Shown here in pieces: positions 23,371 to 31,831 of a DNA stretch of 64,000 nt. Every line of letters starts with the position of its first letter. The first letter of the stretch is position 1. The notes under the pieces were generated by a model. It was not told the origin of the DNA. It did no database searches and worked only from the letters and a program-made list of their open reading frames with translations. The stretch spans positions 91,689-155,688 of the IMG/VR virus record IMGVR_UViG_3300032753_001573; one strand, given 5' to 3'. Made by a program: the position numbers and the translations under genes. Origin of the DNA: a virus.

Positions 23371-23840
23371 TGGCCAAGTACGTATCGACAAAAACTTACA
23401 AGCAGCTAGGACCAGTAGCATATAGGCAGTGGCGTGCAGACAGTCATTGTAATCAGATCCATGGATATGCACTCAGCTTCCATTTTGAGTTTGAATCAGA
23501 TACACTTGATGTTAGAAACTGGGTAATGGATTTTGGTGGATTAAAGCCATTGAAGAGTTTGTTAGAAGATTGGTTTGACCATACTCTACTAGTAGCAGCC
23601 GATGATCCACAGCGCGAACACCTGCTCAATCTAGGCAAGCTTGGGCTAGCTAAAATTACAGAAGTAGAAAAGACTGGATGCGAAGGGCTAGCAGATTTCC
23701 TCTATGAATATGTAAACACTATATTTTTGCCAAATTACGGTGAGAAAGATCGCATATGGTGTAGCAGAGTTGAAGTAAGAGAGACTGATGCCAACATGGC
23801 CATGAGGATCGGCCATAGAGAAGATCGAGAATTTGATTAA
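23370..23840 (+). CDS. queD: 6-carboxytetrahydropterin synthase-like protein (QueD/PTPS family)
   Basis: QueD makes 6-carboxytetrahydropterin, an early step to 7-deazaguanine bases (queuosine in tRNA; modified DNA in some phages). Motifs: a DSHCNQIHGYALSFHFEFE segment (C...HGH/Y zinc site), VMDFGGLKPLKSLLEDWFDHTLLV (DF..lK..v...lDH..Ln) and the C-terminal VRETDANMA (E-T). 156 residues. The zinc His pattern is HGY where HGH is usual, so activity is not certain. No QueC, QueE or transglycosylase is seen in this window. Confidence 0.8.
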   Translation: MAKYVSTKTYKQLGPVAYRQWRADSHCNQIHGYALSFHFEFESDTLDVRNWVMDFGGLKPLKSLLEDWFDHTLLVAADDPQREHLLNLGKLGLAKITEVEKTGCEGLADFLYEYVNTIFLPNYGEKDRIWCSRVEVRETDANMAMRIGHREDREFD

Positions 23841-23877
23841 ATTAAACGTTTACCATCTAAAATACTGATAAAATAAT

Positions 23878-23915
23878 ATATGCCCGGCTAATATTATGCG
23901 CGGGTATATATTTCT
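23878..23915 (+). terminator. hairpin in the gap before the SleB-like gene
   Basis: ATATGCCCG / CGGGTATAT (9 bp with one G-U). Only a short T stretch follows, so weak as a terminator. The rest of the 229-base gap shows nothing except a loose TTGACA / TATAAA pair (15-base spacing, 24019-24045). Confidence 0.4.
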
Positions 23916-24069
23916 GCGTCACTGTCTTAAATACAGTTGATGTCGAACGTGAAGGACTATAAAACGCCGCAATATTTATATAATTTTCCAATGATATCAA
24001 CAAGATATTTTTGTAATATTGACAGGCAGTCCTGCGCAGTATAAAACGTAAAAAAAGGAAGATTTAAGC

Positions 24070-24603
24070 ATGATAAAATTGATGAACGTTGCAGCCATCT
24101 GCACCTTATTATTAACTGCCGCTGCTAGTGCAGCTGGTTATGATAGCGAATTGGAGGCATTGAACAAGAGATTTGTCGTTACTGATCCAGAAATTGCAAA
24201 TGCCGATGCGTCGTCTAAAAGACAGATGACTTGCATTGCTCTAAATGTTTATTTTGAATCTAGAGGTACAATTGAACGACAGCAAGAAGGTGTAGCTTGG
24301 GTAGTCAAGAATAGATCTAAGTCAAATAAGTTTGCAGGATCAAATATGTGTGATGTAGTATTTCAGAGAATGGGAGGATTTCCGCAATTTGCATGGATCG
24401 CACATCCAAGTAAGGGATATGAATCTGGATCTTGGAAGCAAGCCCAGGCTATTGCAAAAGGTGTATTTTATGATAGAATACCGGATCCAACCCACGGCGC
24501 ATTAAGTTTTCATGAAGTTAATCTTCCTGCAAAGTTTAGGAAATATGACAGAGGCGGATTGAGAATTGGAAGCCACGTATTCTATAACATAGCTGCTAAA
24601 TAG
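24070..24603 (+). CDS. secreted cell-wall hydrolase, SleB-like (Hydrolase_2)
   Basis: Signal peptide at the start (MIKLMNVAAICTLLLTAAASAA). The domain MTCIALNVYFESRGTIERQQEGVAWVVKNRSKSNKFAGSNMCDVVFQ is the SleB/Hydrolase_2 signature (alNiYyEaRGe...g..aVa.Vv.NR), and GALSFHEVNLPAKFR the second block. These are lytic transglycosylase-type enzymes. 177 residues. Candidate for the export-dependent lysis enzyme of this phage. AAAAAGGAAGATTTAAGC provides the ribosome site. Confidence 0.88.
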   Translation: MIKLMNVAAICTLLLTAAASAAGYDSELEALNKRFVVTDPEIANADASSKRQMTCIALNVYFESRGTIERQQEGVAWVVKNRSKSNKFAGSNMCDVVFQRMGGFPQFAWIAHPSKGYESGSWKQAQAIAKGVFYDRIPDPTHGALSFHEVNLPAKFRKYDRGGLRIGSHVFYNIAAK

Positions 24604-24632
24604 TTGGCAATTATCATCGAGGAATAAAGCCA

Positions 24633-25772
24633 ATGAGCATTTATCAGCCAATACCAACTTATTACAGAGTTACCTGGACAGCAAATAGCCCAACCGACTA
24701 TACTGGTACAGGAGGTGTAACTCCATTCGGCAGTGTGCAGATGAATAACACTGTAGCAATCACTAGCACTGCTAGCAATCCCACTATGACCAACGGCGAC
24801 ATTATCATGTGCAACGATACTATGATAGGTCCGTTCACTGGTTCTAGCGGTTTAAGTGATGTGATTAACGCTTTCAACGCTATGACACAGTTTACAGGTG
24901 TAATGGCATCACAAGACTTCACTGGTTATCTAACTCTGCAGAGCATTGATCCAGTGAGCGCATTTATCAGTCTCAGCAACTTCAGTGGTACACCGCTAAC
25001 CACTTTGGGATTGCCAGATGGTGGATATGGTTTAGGTAATCCAATCTACGGCGGTAGTTTCTCAAGTCCAAATAATAATGATAATGTTGTTATTAACGGA
25101 ACAACTGTTACCTTTGTTACCGGTTCACTGACTATAGCTGGTGTGATACGCACTATCAACAGTTACACGGCAAGCACCAATGTTGCTGCTATACAATTTG
25201 GTAACAGAATACAACTTAACAGTCTAGATGGAGATCCAATATACTTTGGTGCAGGATCATCCGGAACCAGTGCTGCTATAGGATTTGCCGATAATACAGC
25301 ATACGGCGGCAACATGACTCTAGCACAAGCTGTTGCGATAGATCAAGGTAGGCTTCGTTGGAAAGGTATGGTAGATACCGTTGAAACCACTCTTACACCA
25401 GTCTATTGGGATTCTATTGCTATGACAGGTAGTACTACAGACGGCGACAGTTTACCAACTACGCTTAGTTGGACTATAGGTGTCAGTCATCCAGAACAGT
25501 TGGTAACAGCTACTCTTGCAGGCGAGCCAGAAACAGTTGGCACTATGCTGTATGGTACTGCTGCATTGACTCGTATGCTAGCTAGAGCATTAACTGGTAC
25601 TTGGTCTGAGAATAGGAAGGTATATAACAATACTTTAACTGTAAGGGGTGCGTATGCTCTTAGAGAGAATCCCATAATCATACAGTTTGTCACAGCTGGT
25701 CCTCTTGATACTCCTGCCAATATACATAAAATAGAAGGCAACTTGGACGTTGAGTTGATACCAAATACTTGA
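24633..25772 (+). CDS. probable virion structural protein (379 aa)
   Basis: Not recognised as a named family. Ser/Thr/Gly/Asn-rich beta sequence with repeated NNTVAITSTAS / NNNDNVVINGTTVTFVTGSLTIAG / NTAYGGNMTLAQAVAI motifs; two similar modules (residues about 20-110 and 130-230) look like repeated beta domains. The C-terminal third is more globular. Such composition fits baseplate or tail proteins. Ribosome site GAGGAATAAAGCC. Confidence 0.6.
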   Translation: MSIYQPIPTYYRVTWTANSPTDYTGTGGVTPFGSVQMNNTVAITSTASNPTMTNGDIIMCNDTMIGPFTGSSGLSDVINAFNAMTQFTGVMASQDFTGYLTLQSIDPVSAFISLSNFSGTPLTTLGLPDGGYGLGNPIYGGSFSSPNNNDNVVINGTTVTFVTGSLTIAGVIRTINSYTASTNVAAIQFGNRIQLNSLDGDPIYFGAGSSGTSAAIGFADNTAYGGNMTLAQAVAIDQGRLRWKGMVDTVETTLTPVYWDSIAMTGSTTDGDSLPTTLSWTIGVSHPEQLVTATLAGEPETVGTMLYGTAALTRMLARALTGTWSENRKVYNNTLTVRGAYALRENPIIIQFVTAGPLDTPANIHKIEGNLDVELIPNT

Positions 25773-25824
25773 TGTATTGCTATCACATGTGGTATAATAG
25801 CATCATTGTGATTGGATAAATTTG

Positions 25825-27582
25825 ATGTTAACAACCATTTTGATGTTCATAGCTGCTGTTTGTCTAAGTGCTATAGCTGGTTATTACAGCGTAGTAGGAA
25901 TGACCAGCATCTTCAGTGGAGCACTAATTCCTATCATATTGATGACAGGAACACTAGAAGCTAGCAAACTGATAGTAGCTAGTTGGTTATCAAACAATTG
26001 GAACAAAACGCATCTAGTATTGAGGTCATATTTAACTGTAGCTGTTTTGATACTCATGTTTATAACCAGCATGGGTATATTTGGCTTCTTGAGTAAATCG
26101 CACCTAGAGCAAGCTGCTGCAGGTGCAGAGCAACAAGCTCAGATACAACGTATTAAGGAAGAAATTGATAGACAGAATTCTATAATATCTGCAGCCAAGC
26201 AGAAGTTGTCTAATCTAAGTGCCGACAGCTCAGCTGGCGATGTTGCTATCGATGAACGTATAGCACAGGCCAACAAGATAATTGACGATGCTAATCAACG
26301 TGCGCAACCTCAAATAGATGCTCAGCAGAAGATTATAGATCAAGAAAACTCTAAAATTGAATTGAGAGTTAAAAGTGTACAGACACAAATTGATGATATA
26401 GACAAGCAAGTTGCTACTTTAGATAGCATAGTCAAATCATTAGTAGATCAAGGTAAAACTGGACCTGCGCAATACAAGCAGCAGCAGCAAAAATCAGATA
26501 GAGACCGTCTAGCAAAGCAAAAAGCTGATTTGATAAAACAGATAGATGATATACGTAATGCTCCAGACGGCATAATCGATGCTGCAAAATCTGAAATCGC
26601 AAAGGTAAGATCCAGTGTTGATACTGAAGTTAAACAGGCTAAGGATACTATCAACAAAATGACTGCCCAACTTGGGCAGAATGTTGATACCAACAAAGTA
26701 CAGGTTGAATCTGATCAACTCAATGCCAAGATAAAAGAAGCCAACGATCAGTTAGATCAGTTAACAACTACAAAGTTTAAGTTAGAGAGTGATAATCGCA
26801 AACTGGAAGTAGAAGTTGGACCAATCAAATACATAGCCCAGATGATCTACGGAGACAGCATAGATCAGAACCTATTAGAACGGGCAGTTCGCTGGGTTAT
26901 TATGACACTGATATTTGTGTTTGATCCGCTTGCAGTGCTGATGTTGATAGCCGCTAATCAAAATATCGCCAGATGGAAAAAATCTAGATTAGGACCTAAT
27001 GAAAATGACGTTGATTTAGATCAAATTAAAGATATAAAAGAATCACAGCAGTTTGGTAACTCTTTAGCAATTGAAATAAATCTCAAAGAAGTATCGTATG
27101 AAACTGATGCCATTTTGGTTAATGAGATTGAAAAAGCTTTATCTGATATACATGAATCTAATGTAGAAATATTGGAAGATCTAACACCAATGGAATTTCC
27201 AAGTATTTCAACTGACATACAGAATTCTGCTGTCGATACACAAATTCAGGATGACAAATCTTCAAAAATAGTGTTTAATGATTTTGATGAGGAGCAGTCG
27301 AAGTATGTTACGATTGAGCAGCAAGAACCAACTGCAGCTGACGGATTTAAATCTCCGGTTGAACAGCAAATTGTCGAAGAGCTTTCGGTAGTTGTTGCGG
27401 ATACTGAACAAATACTTGCTAAATTACAGCAGGACCATGCTGATGAAAATTTACCACAATCAACCAATATTATTGAACAACAGACTGTTGAAGAACTATC
27501 TGTTGCTGTGGCAGACACTGAAAAATTACTTGCTAAACTACAGCAGGCACATGCAGATCGTATGAGGAAATATACTCCTTGA
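25825..27582 (+). CDS. membrane-anchored coiled-coil protein (585 aa)
   Basis: Three hydrophobic segments lie in the first 90 residues (TILMFIAAVCLSAIAGYY, GALIPIILMTGTLEASKLIVASW, SYLTVAVLILMFITSMGIFGFL), followed by a long coiled coil of about 250 residues rich in Gln, Lys, Asp (RIKEEIDRQNSIISAAKQKL ... QIDDIDKQVATLD). A fourth TM follows near residue 365 (WVIMTLIFVFDPLAVLMLIAA), then an acidic cytoplasmic tail. The tail ends with a duplicated block (VEELSVVVADTEQILAKLQQDHAD / VEELSVAVADTEKLLAKLQQAHAD). Likely an inner-membrane scaffold or spanin-like actor; role unknown. Confidence 0.75.
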   Translation: MLTTILMFIAAVCLSAIAGYYSVVGMTSIFSGALIPIILMTGTLEASKLIVASWLSNNWNKTHLVLRSYLTVAVLILMFITSMGIFGFLSKSHLEQAAAGAEQQAQIQRIKEEIDRQNSIISAAKQKLSNLSADSSAGDVAIDERIAQANKIIDDANQRAQPQIDAQQKIIDQENSKIELRVKSVQTQIDDIDKQVATLDSIVKSLVDQGKTGPAQYKQQQQKSDRDRLAKQKADLIKQIDDIRNAPDGIIDAAKSEIAKVRSSVDTEVKQAKDTINKMTAQLGQNVDTNKVQVESDQLNAKIKEANDQLDQLTTTKFKLESDNRKLEVEVGPIKYIAQMIYGDSIDQNLLERAVRWVIMTLIFVFDPLAVLMLIAANQNIARWKKSRLGPNENDVDLDQIKDIKESQQFGNSLAIEINLKEVSYETDAILVNEIEKALSDIHESNVEILEDLTPMEFPSISTDIQNSAVDTQIQDDKSSKIVFNDFDEEQSKYVTIEQQEPTAADGFKSPVEQQIVEELSVVVADTEQILAKLQQDHADENLPQSTNIIEQQTVEELSVAVADTEKLLAKLQQAHADRMRKYTP

Positions 27583-27592
27583 CCTCTTTGAT

Positions 27593-27601
27593 CAATAAAT
27601 A
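27593..27601 (+). promoter_or_regulatory. late-type motif CAATAAATA before clpX
   Basis: TCAATAAATA, 14 bases before the clpX ATG, with TATAGGA as ribosome site between them. Confidence 0.45.
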
Positions 27602-27615
27602 GAAATTATAGGAAA

Positions 27616-28881
27616 ATGAATATGGCAGGACAGAACAAGATCCTACGTCAATGCAGCTTCTGCGGCAAAAACCAGCTACAAGTGCAGAAACTAATCAATG
27701 GCAATGATGTGTATATTTGCAATGAATGTGTAGATCTTTGTCACAGCATATTGTCGCAGGATGACGACTCAAAGCCGTCAAAGACTGACAAACGTATGAT
27801 ACCAGAGGTTATCAAATCCTATTTGGATGAAAGAGTAATAGGCCAAGATACAGCAAAGACTATATTGAGTGTAGCAATTTACAACCACCTACAAAGGGTA
27901 GAGAATCCTATTGTAGACGGAGTAGAATTAGATAAGAGCAACCTATTGTTCATTGGACCCAGTGGTAGTGGTAAGACTTATTTGATACAAAATGTCAGTA
28001 AGCTACTTGATATTCCTTTTGTAATTATCGATGCTACCAGTCTAACTGAAAGTGGTTATGTTGGATTAGATGTTGAGGATTGTATAGCACGTTTATATCA
28101 AGCATCAGGTGGGGATATTGATAAAACTCAGCGTGGCATTGTTTATATAGACGAGATTGACAAGAAAGGTCGTAAAGGAGAGAACGCTAGTATTACTCGC
28201 GATGTAAGCGGCGAGGGTGTGCAGCAAGCTCTTCTGAAAATGATCGAAGGTTGCGAAGTCAAAGTGCCTCCGCAGGGAGGTCGCAAGAATCCTCACGGCG
28301 AATATGTAACAGTGGATACCAAAAACATCTTGTTTATATTGGGCGGAGCGTTTGTTGGTATTGAAGATGTTGTTAGCAAGCGTCTAGATACCAATAACAC
28401 TGGTATAGGATTTATGGCCACAATGCCTGGTGATAAACCAGACCCAGAACAAGTTCGCAAGATGATGAGGTCTGTAAAACATGAGGATGTAGCTAAGTTT
28501 GGTTTGATTCCAGAATTAATTGGACGTCTACCAATTATTGTTCCGTTTGATCACCTAAAAGAAGAGGATTTGATCAGAATTCTAACAGAGCCTAAGAATG
28601 CTGTAGTCAAGCAATTCCAAAAACAATTTGAACTTGATAATGTTAGGTTAGAGTTTAGGGATGCTGCATTGAAAGCGATAGCAGAACAAGCTATCGAAAA
28701 GAAAACTGGTGCTCGAGGATTGCGTAGCATCATAGAGAACATCCTGTTGCCCGCGCAGTTTGAATTACCGTCTCTGCAGGACAAGGGTGTAAGTACCGTG
28801 GTGGTCACGGAAAGCTGCGTCACTGATGGTCAGGACCCAGTTAAAATTTACAGGAGTGAAACAGAAGTTGCCAATAATTAA
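27616..28881 (+). CDS. clpX: ATP-dependent unfoldase ClpX
   Basis: Hexameric AAA+ unfoldase that feeds substrates to ClpP. Zinc-binding domain Cys13-x2-Cys16...Cys35-x2-Cys38; Walker A GPSGSGKT (114-121); Walker [12 protein letters not shown]; pore-loop GYVG followed by L where E. coli has E; IGF loop kept (TGIGFMAT), which docks ClpP; C-terminal [13 protein letters not shown] sensor-2 region. The loop that is RKH in E. coli reads GGRKNP here; in E. coli that loop helps read the ssrA tag. 421 residues, full length. No ClpP is in the window, so it likely uses host ClpP. Start may be ATG 27616 or 27622. Confidence 0.96.
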   Translation: MNMAGQNKILRQCSFCGKNQLQVQKLINGNDVYICNECVDLCHSILSQDDDSKPSKTDKRMIPEVIKSYLDERVIGQDTAKTILSVAIYNHLQRVENPIVDGVELDKSNLLFIGPSGSGKTYLIQNVSKLLDIPFVIIDATSLTESGYVGLDVEDCIARLYQASGGDIDKTQRGIVYIDEIDKKGRKGENASITRDVSGEGVQQALLKMIEGCEVKVPPQGGRKNPHGEYVTVDTKNILFILGGAFVGIEDVVSKRLDTNNTGIGFMATMPGDKPDPEQVRKMMRSVKHEDVAKFGLIPELIGRLPIIVPFDHLKEEDLIRILTEPKNAVVKQFQKQFELDNVRLEFRDAALKAIAEQAIEKKTGARGLRSIIENILLPAQFELPSLQDKGVSTVVVTESCVTDGQDPVKIYRSETEVANN

Positions 28882-29446
28882 TGGTGTTGCGAATCCTAGA
28901 GACCGCAGGCAGGCTGGAGATCTAATAAAGGATCAATATGCTGCAAATTATAACATACGACATCCGCAAGTTCGGTTAGTTGGAGATGATGGTTCTAATC
29001 ATGGTGTCATAGATACAAAACAAGCTATTGCTATGGCTCAGTTAGAAGATTTGGATCTAGTGCTAGTAAATACTTCTGCAAATCCTCCTGTCGCAAGGAT
29101 ATGCGACTATAACAAGTTCATCTATGAGCAAAAGCGACACAAGAAAGAGCAAGATCGCAAGCTCAGAGAGCATGCCATCGTTGTCAAAGAAATACAGTTG
29201 CGACCCAGCATCAGCAATCATGATCTAGATATCAAGCTACAGCATGCTCGAGAATGGTTGGCAGACAATTGCAAGATCAAGATTGTGGTCAAATTCAGAG
29301 GGCGTGAGATGGCCTACAAATCCAAAGGATTTGAGATGATCAACAACTTTGTTGACAAGCTCGGTTGCAAGATTGAAAAGGCACCCGATATGAATAACAA
29401 TACTTTGATAGCTATGGTAGCACCTGGTGCCAAAACTACCAAATAA
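28856..29446 (+). CDS. infC: translation initiation factor IF-3
   Basis: Binds the 30S subunit and controls start-codon choice and subunit splitting. The N-domain begins near [21 protein letters not shown]...HPQVRLVGDDG and holds GVIDTKQAIAMAQLEDLDLVLVNTSANPPVARICDYNKFIYEQ (the IF-3 signature). The C-domain has VKEIQLRPSISNHDLDIKLQHAREWL and KIVVKFRGREMAYKSKG. The start is unclear: GTG 28856 overlaps the end of clpX, TTG 28868 has AGGAG at a better distance, and ATG 28826 has no ribosome site. An atypical start would echo cellular infC, which uses AUU. Overlapping clpX implies coupled expression. Confidence 0.93.
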   Translation: MKQKLPIINGVANPRDRRQAGDLIKDQYAANYNIRHPQVRLVGDDGSNHGVIDTKQAIAMAQLEDLDLVLVNTSANPPVARICDYNKFIYEQKRHKKEQDRKLREHAIVVKEIQLRPSISNHDLDIKLQHAREWLADNCKIKIVVKFRGREMAYKSKGFEMINNFVDKLGCKIEKAPDMNNNTLIAMVAPGAKTTK

Positions 29447-29448
29447 AT

Positions 29449-29478
29449 TTGACAATCACTTGTTAGAAATGGTATACA
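29449..29478 (+). promoter_or_regulatory. promoter of the bS21 gene
   Basis: TTGACA (29449-29454), 18-base spacer, ATGG TATACA (29473-29478), 29 bases before the bS21 start. Confidence 0.6.
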
Positions 29479-29506
29479 TAAACGATCCAATTAGGAATGA
29501 GGAATC

Positions 29507-29818
29507 ATGAGCGACGATATTTTCTTTGGCAAACGCGGCATATCAGTTAAGGTTTTTAATAATAACATTAACGGTGCCCTAACGCAGCTTAAACGCAAGG
29601 TTAATGCCGAAGGCATCAATAAGGAACTACGCAAGCGAGAATGCTTTGAACCAAACACTGCAAAACGTAGGCGCAAGTTGGCTGAAGCACAGATACGTTG
29701 GAAGAAGAAGTACGATCAAATTATGGAAGTACCTAAGCCCAAACGCAAGCTGAAGAAGAGGCAGTTGAAACAGCAGCAGGCGTCTGCAAATAATTCTTCT
29801 ACAACTGTTCAGACATAA
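29507..29818 (+). CDS. rpsU: ribosomal protein bS21 homologue
   Basis: Small-subunit protein near the anti-Shine-Dalgarno end of 16S rRNA. The core ISVKVFNNNINGALTQLKRKVNAEGINKELRKRECFEPNTAKRRRKLAEAQIRWKKK follows bS21 (vkV.....e.AlrrFkrk...agil.elrrRe.yekpt.kRkrk...a.kr..kk). 103 residues, longer than the 71 of E. coli because of a basic, Gln-rich tail. Phage-encoded bS21 is known in pelagiphages and huge phages and is thought to tune ribosomes toward viral mRNA. It has its own promoter and terminator. Confidence 0.93.
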   Translation: MSDDIFFGKRGISVKVFNNNINGALTQLKRKVNAEGINKELRKRECFEPNTAKRRRKLAEAQIRWKKKYDQIMEVPKPKRKLKKRQLKQQQASANNSSTTVQT

Positions 29819-29852
29819 TATCTAGTATCACAACAAAGTTTGTATCATGCTT

Positions 29853-29884
29853 ATGTGGACGAGATAAACTCGTCCACATTTTCT
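29853..29884 (+). terminator. intrinsic terminator after bS21
   Basis: 11-bp stem ATGTGGACGAG / CTCGTCCACAT with ATAAA loop, followed by TTTTC. Confidence 0.85.
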
Positions 29885-29894
29885 TATCTAGGTC

Positions 29895-29923
29895 TTGACA
29901 ATTGTTACTTCAATGACTACATA
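29895..29923 (+). promoter_or_regulatory. promoter of hsp20
   Basis: TTGACA (29895-29900), 17-base spacer, TGAC TACATA (29918-29923). Confidence 0.5.
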
Positions 29924-29985
29924 TATTGTGTAGGATGCCAATAGGGTCCTACATTAACTTTCTTGCTTAACAAAGGAGAAACACT

Positions 29986-30484
29986 ATGTACGATAACACA
30001 CTTGATTCAATCATCAATCATCAACCAGCACCTCCGCACGCTCAATCGCAACTTTATTGGTTTTGAACCAACTCTAAGGCGTTTGACGCTAAGCGACTCG
30101 TTAGAAAACTCTGGAGGATATCCTCCTTATAATCTTGAAGTGATTGCAGATAATCACTATAGGATTACACTTGCGGTTGCTGGATTCAAGATGGAAGAGC
30201 TTGATATCACATTAGCCGACAACAAGCTAACCATTAGTGGTACCACATCTCAACGTAGCGACAACGATGTTAGAACATTTGTACACAAGGGTATAGCAGA
30301 ACGTAGCTTTACTAGAAGCTTTATCCTAGCTGATCATGTGAACATCACTGGTGCTGAGTTGGAAAATGGTCTACTCACTATCGATCTAGAACAGGAAATA
30401 CCAGAGGCATTGAAGCCTCGAAAGATTGCGATCAAACACAAAGACGTTATTGACGCAACACCTGTTAAATCGTCAAAGGCTTGA
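29986..30484 (+). CDS. hsp20: small heat shock protein Hsp20 (IbpA-like), apparent +1 frameshift near the start
   Basis: ATP-independent holdase. The alpha-crystallin core is unmistakable: NRNFIGFEPTLRRL, GGYPPYNLEVIADNHYRITLAVAGFKMEELDI, GIAERSFTRSFILADHVNITGAELENGLLTIDLEQEIPEALKPRKIAI, close to E. coli IbpA/B. The only good start, ATG 29986 with AAAGGAGAAACACT, opens a different frame (MYDNTLDSIINHQPAPP...) that stops at 30064-30066 (TTT TGA). The core frame has only TTG starts (29963, 30002) without ribosome sites. So a one-base shift is needed somewhere in 29990-30060, a stretch of repeated ATCATCAA. Sequencing error, start-codon oddity or programmed +1 shift remain open. Confidence 0.85.
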
Positions 30485-30513
30485 TTGACACGCACCCATA
30501 TGATGCCTACAAT
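30485..30513 (+). promoter_or_regulatory. promoter of clpS
   Basis: TTGACA (30485-30490), 17-base spacer, TGCC TACAAT (30508-30513), directly after the hsp20 stop. Confidence 0.65.
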
Positions 30514-30540
30514 TAGGCATATGAAATAAAGGATGGAGCC

Positions 30541-30852
30541 ATGGTAGAGACCAAGAATGATGTAGTTGTAGCTGTCATTGAAAAGGTTGCCATGGCTCCT
30601 CCTAGAATGTGGAATGTGGTATTATTCAATGATGAAAAGACCACAATGGAATTTGTAGTTCTTGTTCTGATGCAGATCTTCTATAAGAGTTTTGAAGAAG
30701 CTCAAGATATCATGATGAGTATACATGAGAATGGCAAGGGAGTTGCTGGCACTTATTCACTTGAGGTAGCATCTGCTAAACGAGACGACACTCTCAGCGT
30801 AGCAAGAACTAATGGATTTCCACTCGTAGCAGAAATTGAGCCTAACGAATGA
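30541..30852 (+). CDS. clpS: ClpS adaptor of the N-degron pathway
   Basis: ClpS binds proteins with destabilising N-terminal residues and hands them to ClpA(P) in proteobacteria. Here PRMWNVVLFNDEKTTMEFVVLVLMQIFYKSFEEAQDIMMSIHENGKGVAGTYSLEVASAKRD matches the family; the peptide-binding residues N-D (LFND) and the H of IHENG are kept. 103 residues. No ClpA gene is in the window; host ClpA or the phage ClpX would be its partner. Overlaps the next gene by four bases. Confidence 0.93.
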   Translation: MVETKNDVVVAVIEKVAMAPPRMWNVVLFNDEKTTMEFVVLVLMQIFYKSFEEAQDIMMSIHENGKGVAGTYSLEVASAKRDDTLSVARTNGFPLVAEIEPNE

Positions 30853-31106
30853 TCAACGATTTTGACAAATTAAAATCTCAGCTCAATGAAGGTTGGGCTA
30901 GAGTAGAGTTTACCAAAGTAGATGGCTCTAATCGCAGCATGCTCTGTACTCGAAATTTTGCTGAAATACCAGAGTCTCAAGTTCCTCATGGTACAGGAAA
31001 GAAACCAAATGATTCTGTGCTAGGCGTGTTTGACCTAGAGAAGCAAGCTTGGCGTAGCATTCGAATTGATAACATACAGAGCTGGCAACCCGAACGCAAC
31101 CTTTGA
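30849..31106 (+). CDS. SH3-like beta-barrel phage protein (DUF2693-like)
   Basis: 85 residues: GWARVEFTKVDGSNRSMLCTRNFAEIPESQVPHGTGKKPNDSVLGVFDLEKQAWRSIRIDNI. The pattern v.F.K.DG..R.m.cT....iP.........n...v.vfDle...WRsfr.d.i is that of the small SH3-barrel proteins common in T4-like phages. Role unknown. Translationally coupled to clpS (ATGA). Confidence 0.8.
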   Translation: MINDFDKLKSQLNEGWARVEFTKVDGSNRSMLCTRNFAEIPESQVPHGTGKKPNDSVLGVFDLEKQAWRSIRIDNIQSWQPERNL

Positions 31107-31114
31107 GGTCTATT

Positions 31115-31327
31115 ATGGGGCACTATGATGATCAATATGAAGAAGATTATCGCTTAGAACGTGAAAGACGAGAGCGAATAGAAAAGGCTAAGATAGCCAA
31201 AGGATATGAAAAGGTTCCTGAACCTCTAAGAGATTTTCTAAAACAAGAATGGATTCATGCGGATCAATTAAAGACGTTGAGGCGTTGGTTGAATACGTGT
31301 CCTTACTGTAAATTAGTAGACGATTGA
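31115..31327 (+). CDS. hypothetical protein (70 aa)
   Basis: ATG 31115 follows GAGGTCTATT. Very charged helix (YDDQYEEDYRLERERRERIEKAKIAKGYEKV), then a helical segment ending in a CPYCK knuckle. A lone CxxC suggests metal binding by dimerisation or redox, not certain. Confidence 0.55.
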   Translation: MGHYDDQYEEDYRLERERRERIEKAKIAKGYEKVPEPLRDFLKQEWIHADQLKTLRRWLNTCPYCKLVDD

Positions 31328-31352
31328 GCACGCGATATAGCAGGAGAATTTT

Positions 31353-31799
31353 ATGGATAACCCAATTTTGAGAATGGACCTACCAGCCGGTATGGTTCTG
31401 ATAGAATGCTTTCCAGATCTAGCACCCAATCATGTAGCGCAGATACTAGATCAAGCCAACAGAGGATTATACGACGGTACGGTTTTCCATAGAGTGATAT
31501 CTGGATTTATGGCACAGGGCGGATGGACAAAACAGCAATTGCCGCAACTTCAGGCAGAGTTCAATGACTATCCTCATGTTGAGGGTACTTGCAGCATGGC
31601 TCGTACCAATGACCCTAATAGTGCTAGTGATCAATTCTTCATCTGTTTCAATGACTGCAGATTCCTTGATCGGAATTATACAGTTTGGGGTAAAGTCATA
31701 TATGGCATGAAGCATATACACGATGGTATTGCTAAGGGTGAACCGCCGGCGGAACCCACTCCAATTGTTCGCATGCGTCATGTAGGTACCATTAATTGA
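31353..31799 (+). CDS. ppi: cyclophilin-type peptidyl-prolyl cis-trans isomerase
   Basis: Speeds proline isomerisation in folding. The core GLYDGTVFHRVISGFMAQGG contains the FHR catalytic Arg and the GF..QGG strand; SMARTNDPNSASDQFFICFND is the m(A)......SqFFI block; YTVWGKVIYGMKHI the fG.V..Gm....I end. 148 residues, single domain and cytosolic (no signal). Unusual in phages; it fits the neighbouring chaperone genes. GCAGGAGAATTTT is the ribosome site. Confidence 0.92.
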   Translation: MDNPILRMDLPAGMVLIECFPDLAPNHVAQILDQANRGLYDGTVFHRVISGFMAQGGWTKQQLPQLQAEFNDYPHVEGTCSMARTNDPNSASDQFFICFNDCRFLDRNYTVWGKVIYGMKHIHDGIAKGEPPAEPTPIVRMRHVGTIN

Positions 31800-31816
31800 T
31801 ATGTTATTATTATAAC

Positions 31817-31824
31817 AATAAATA
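31817..31824 (+). promoter_or_regulatory. late-type motif AATAAATA, near-leaderless arrangement
   Basis: AATAAATA then seven bases then ATG 31832; no Shine-Dalgarno. Confidence 0.45.
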
Positions 31825-31831
31825 ATTTGCT

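Noticed and set aside
24019-24045. TTGACA / TATAAA before the SleB-like gene
   Set aside because: The spacer is only 15 bases and the sequence lacks the extended -10; kept as a remark only.
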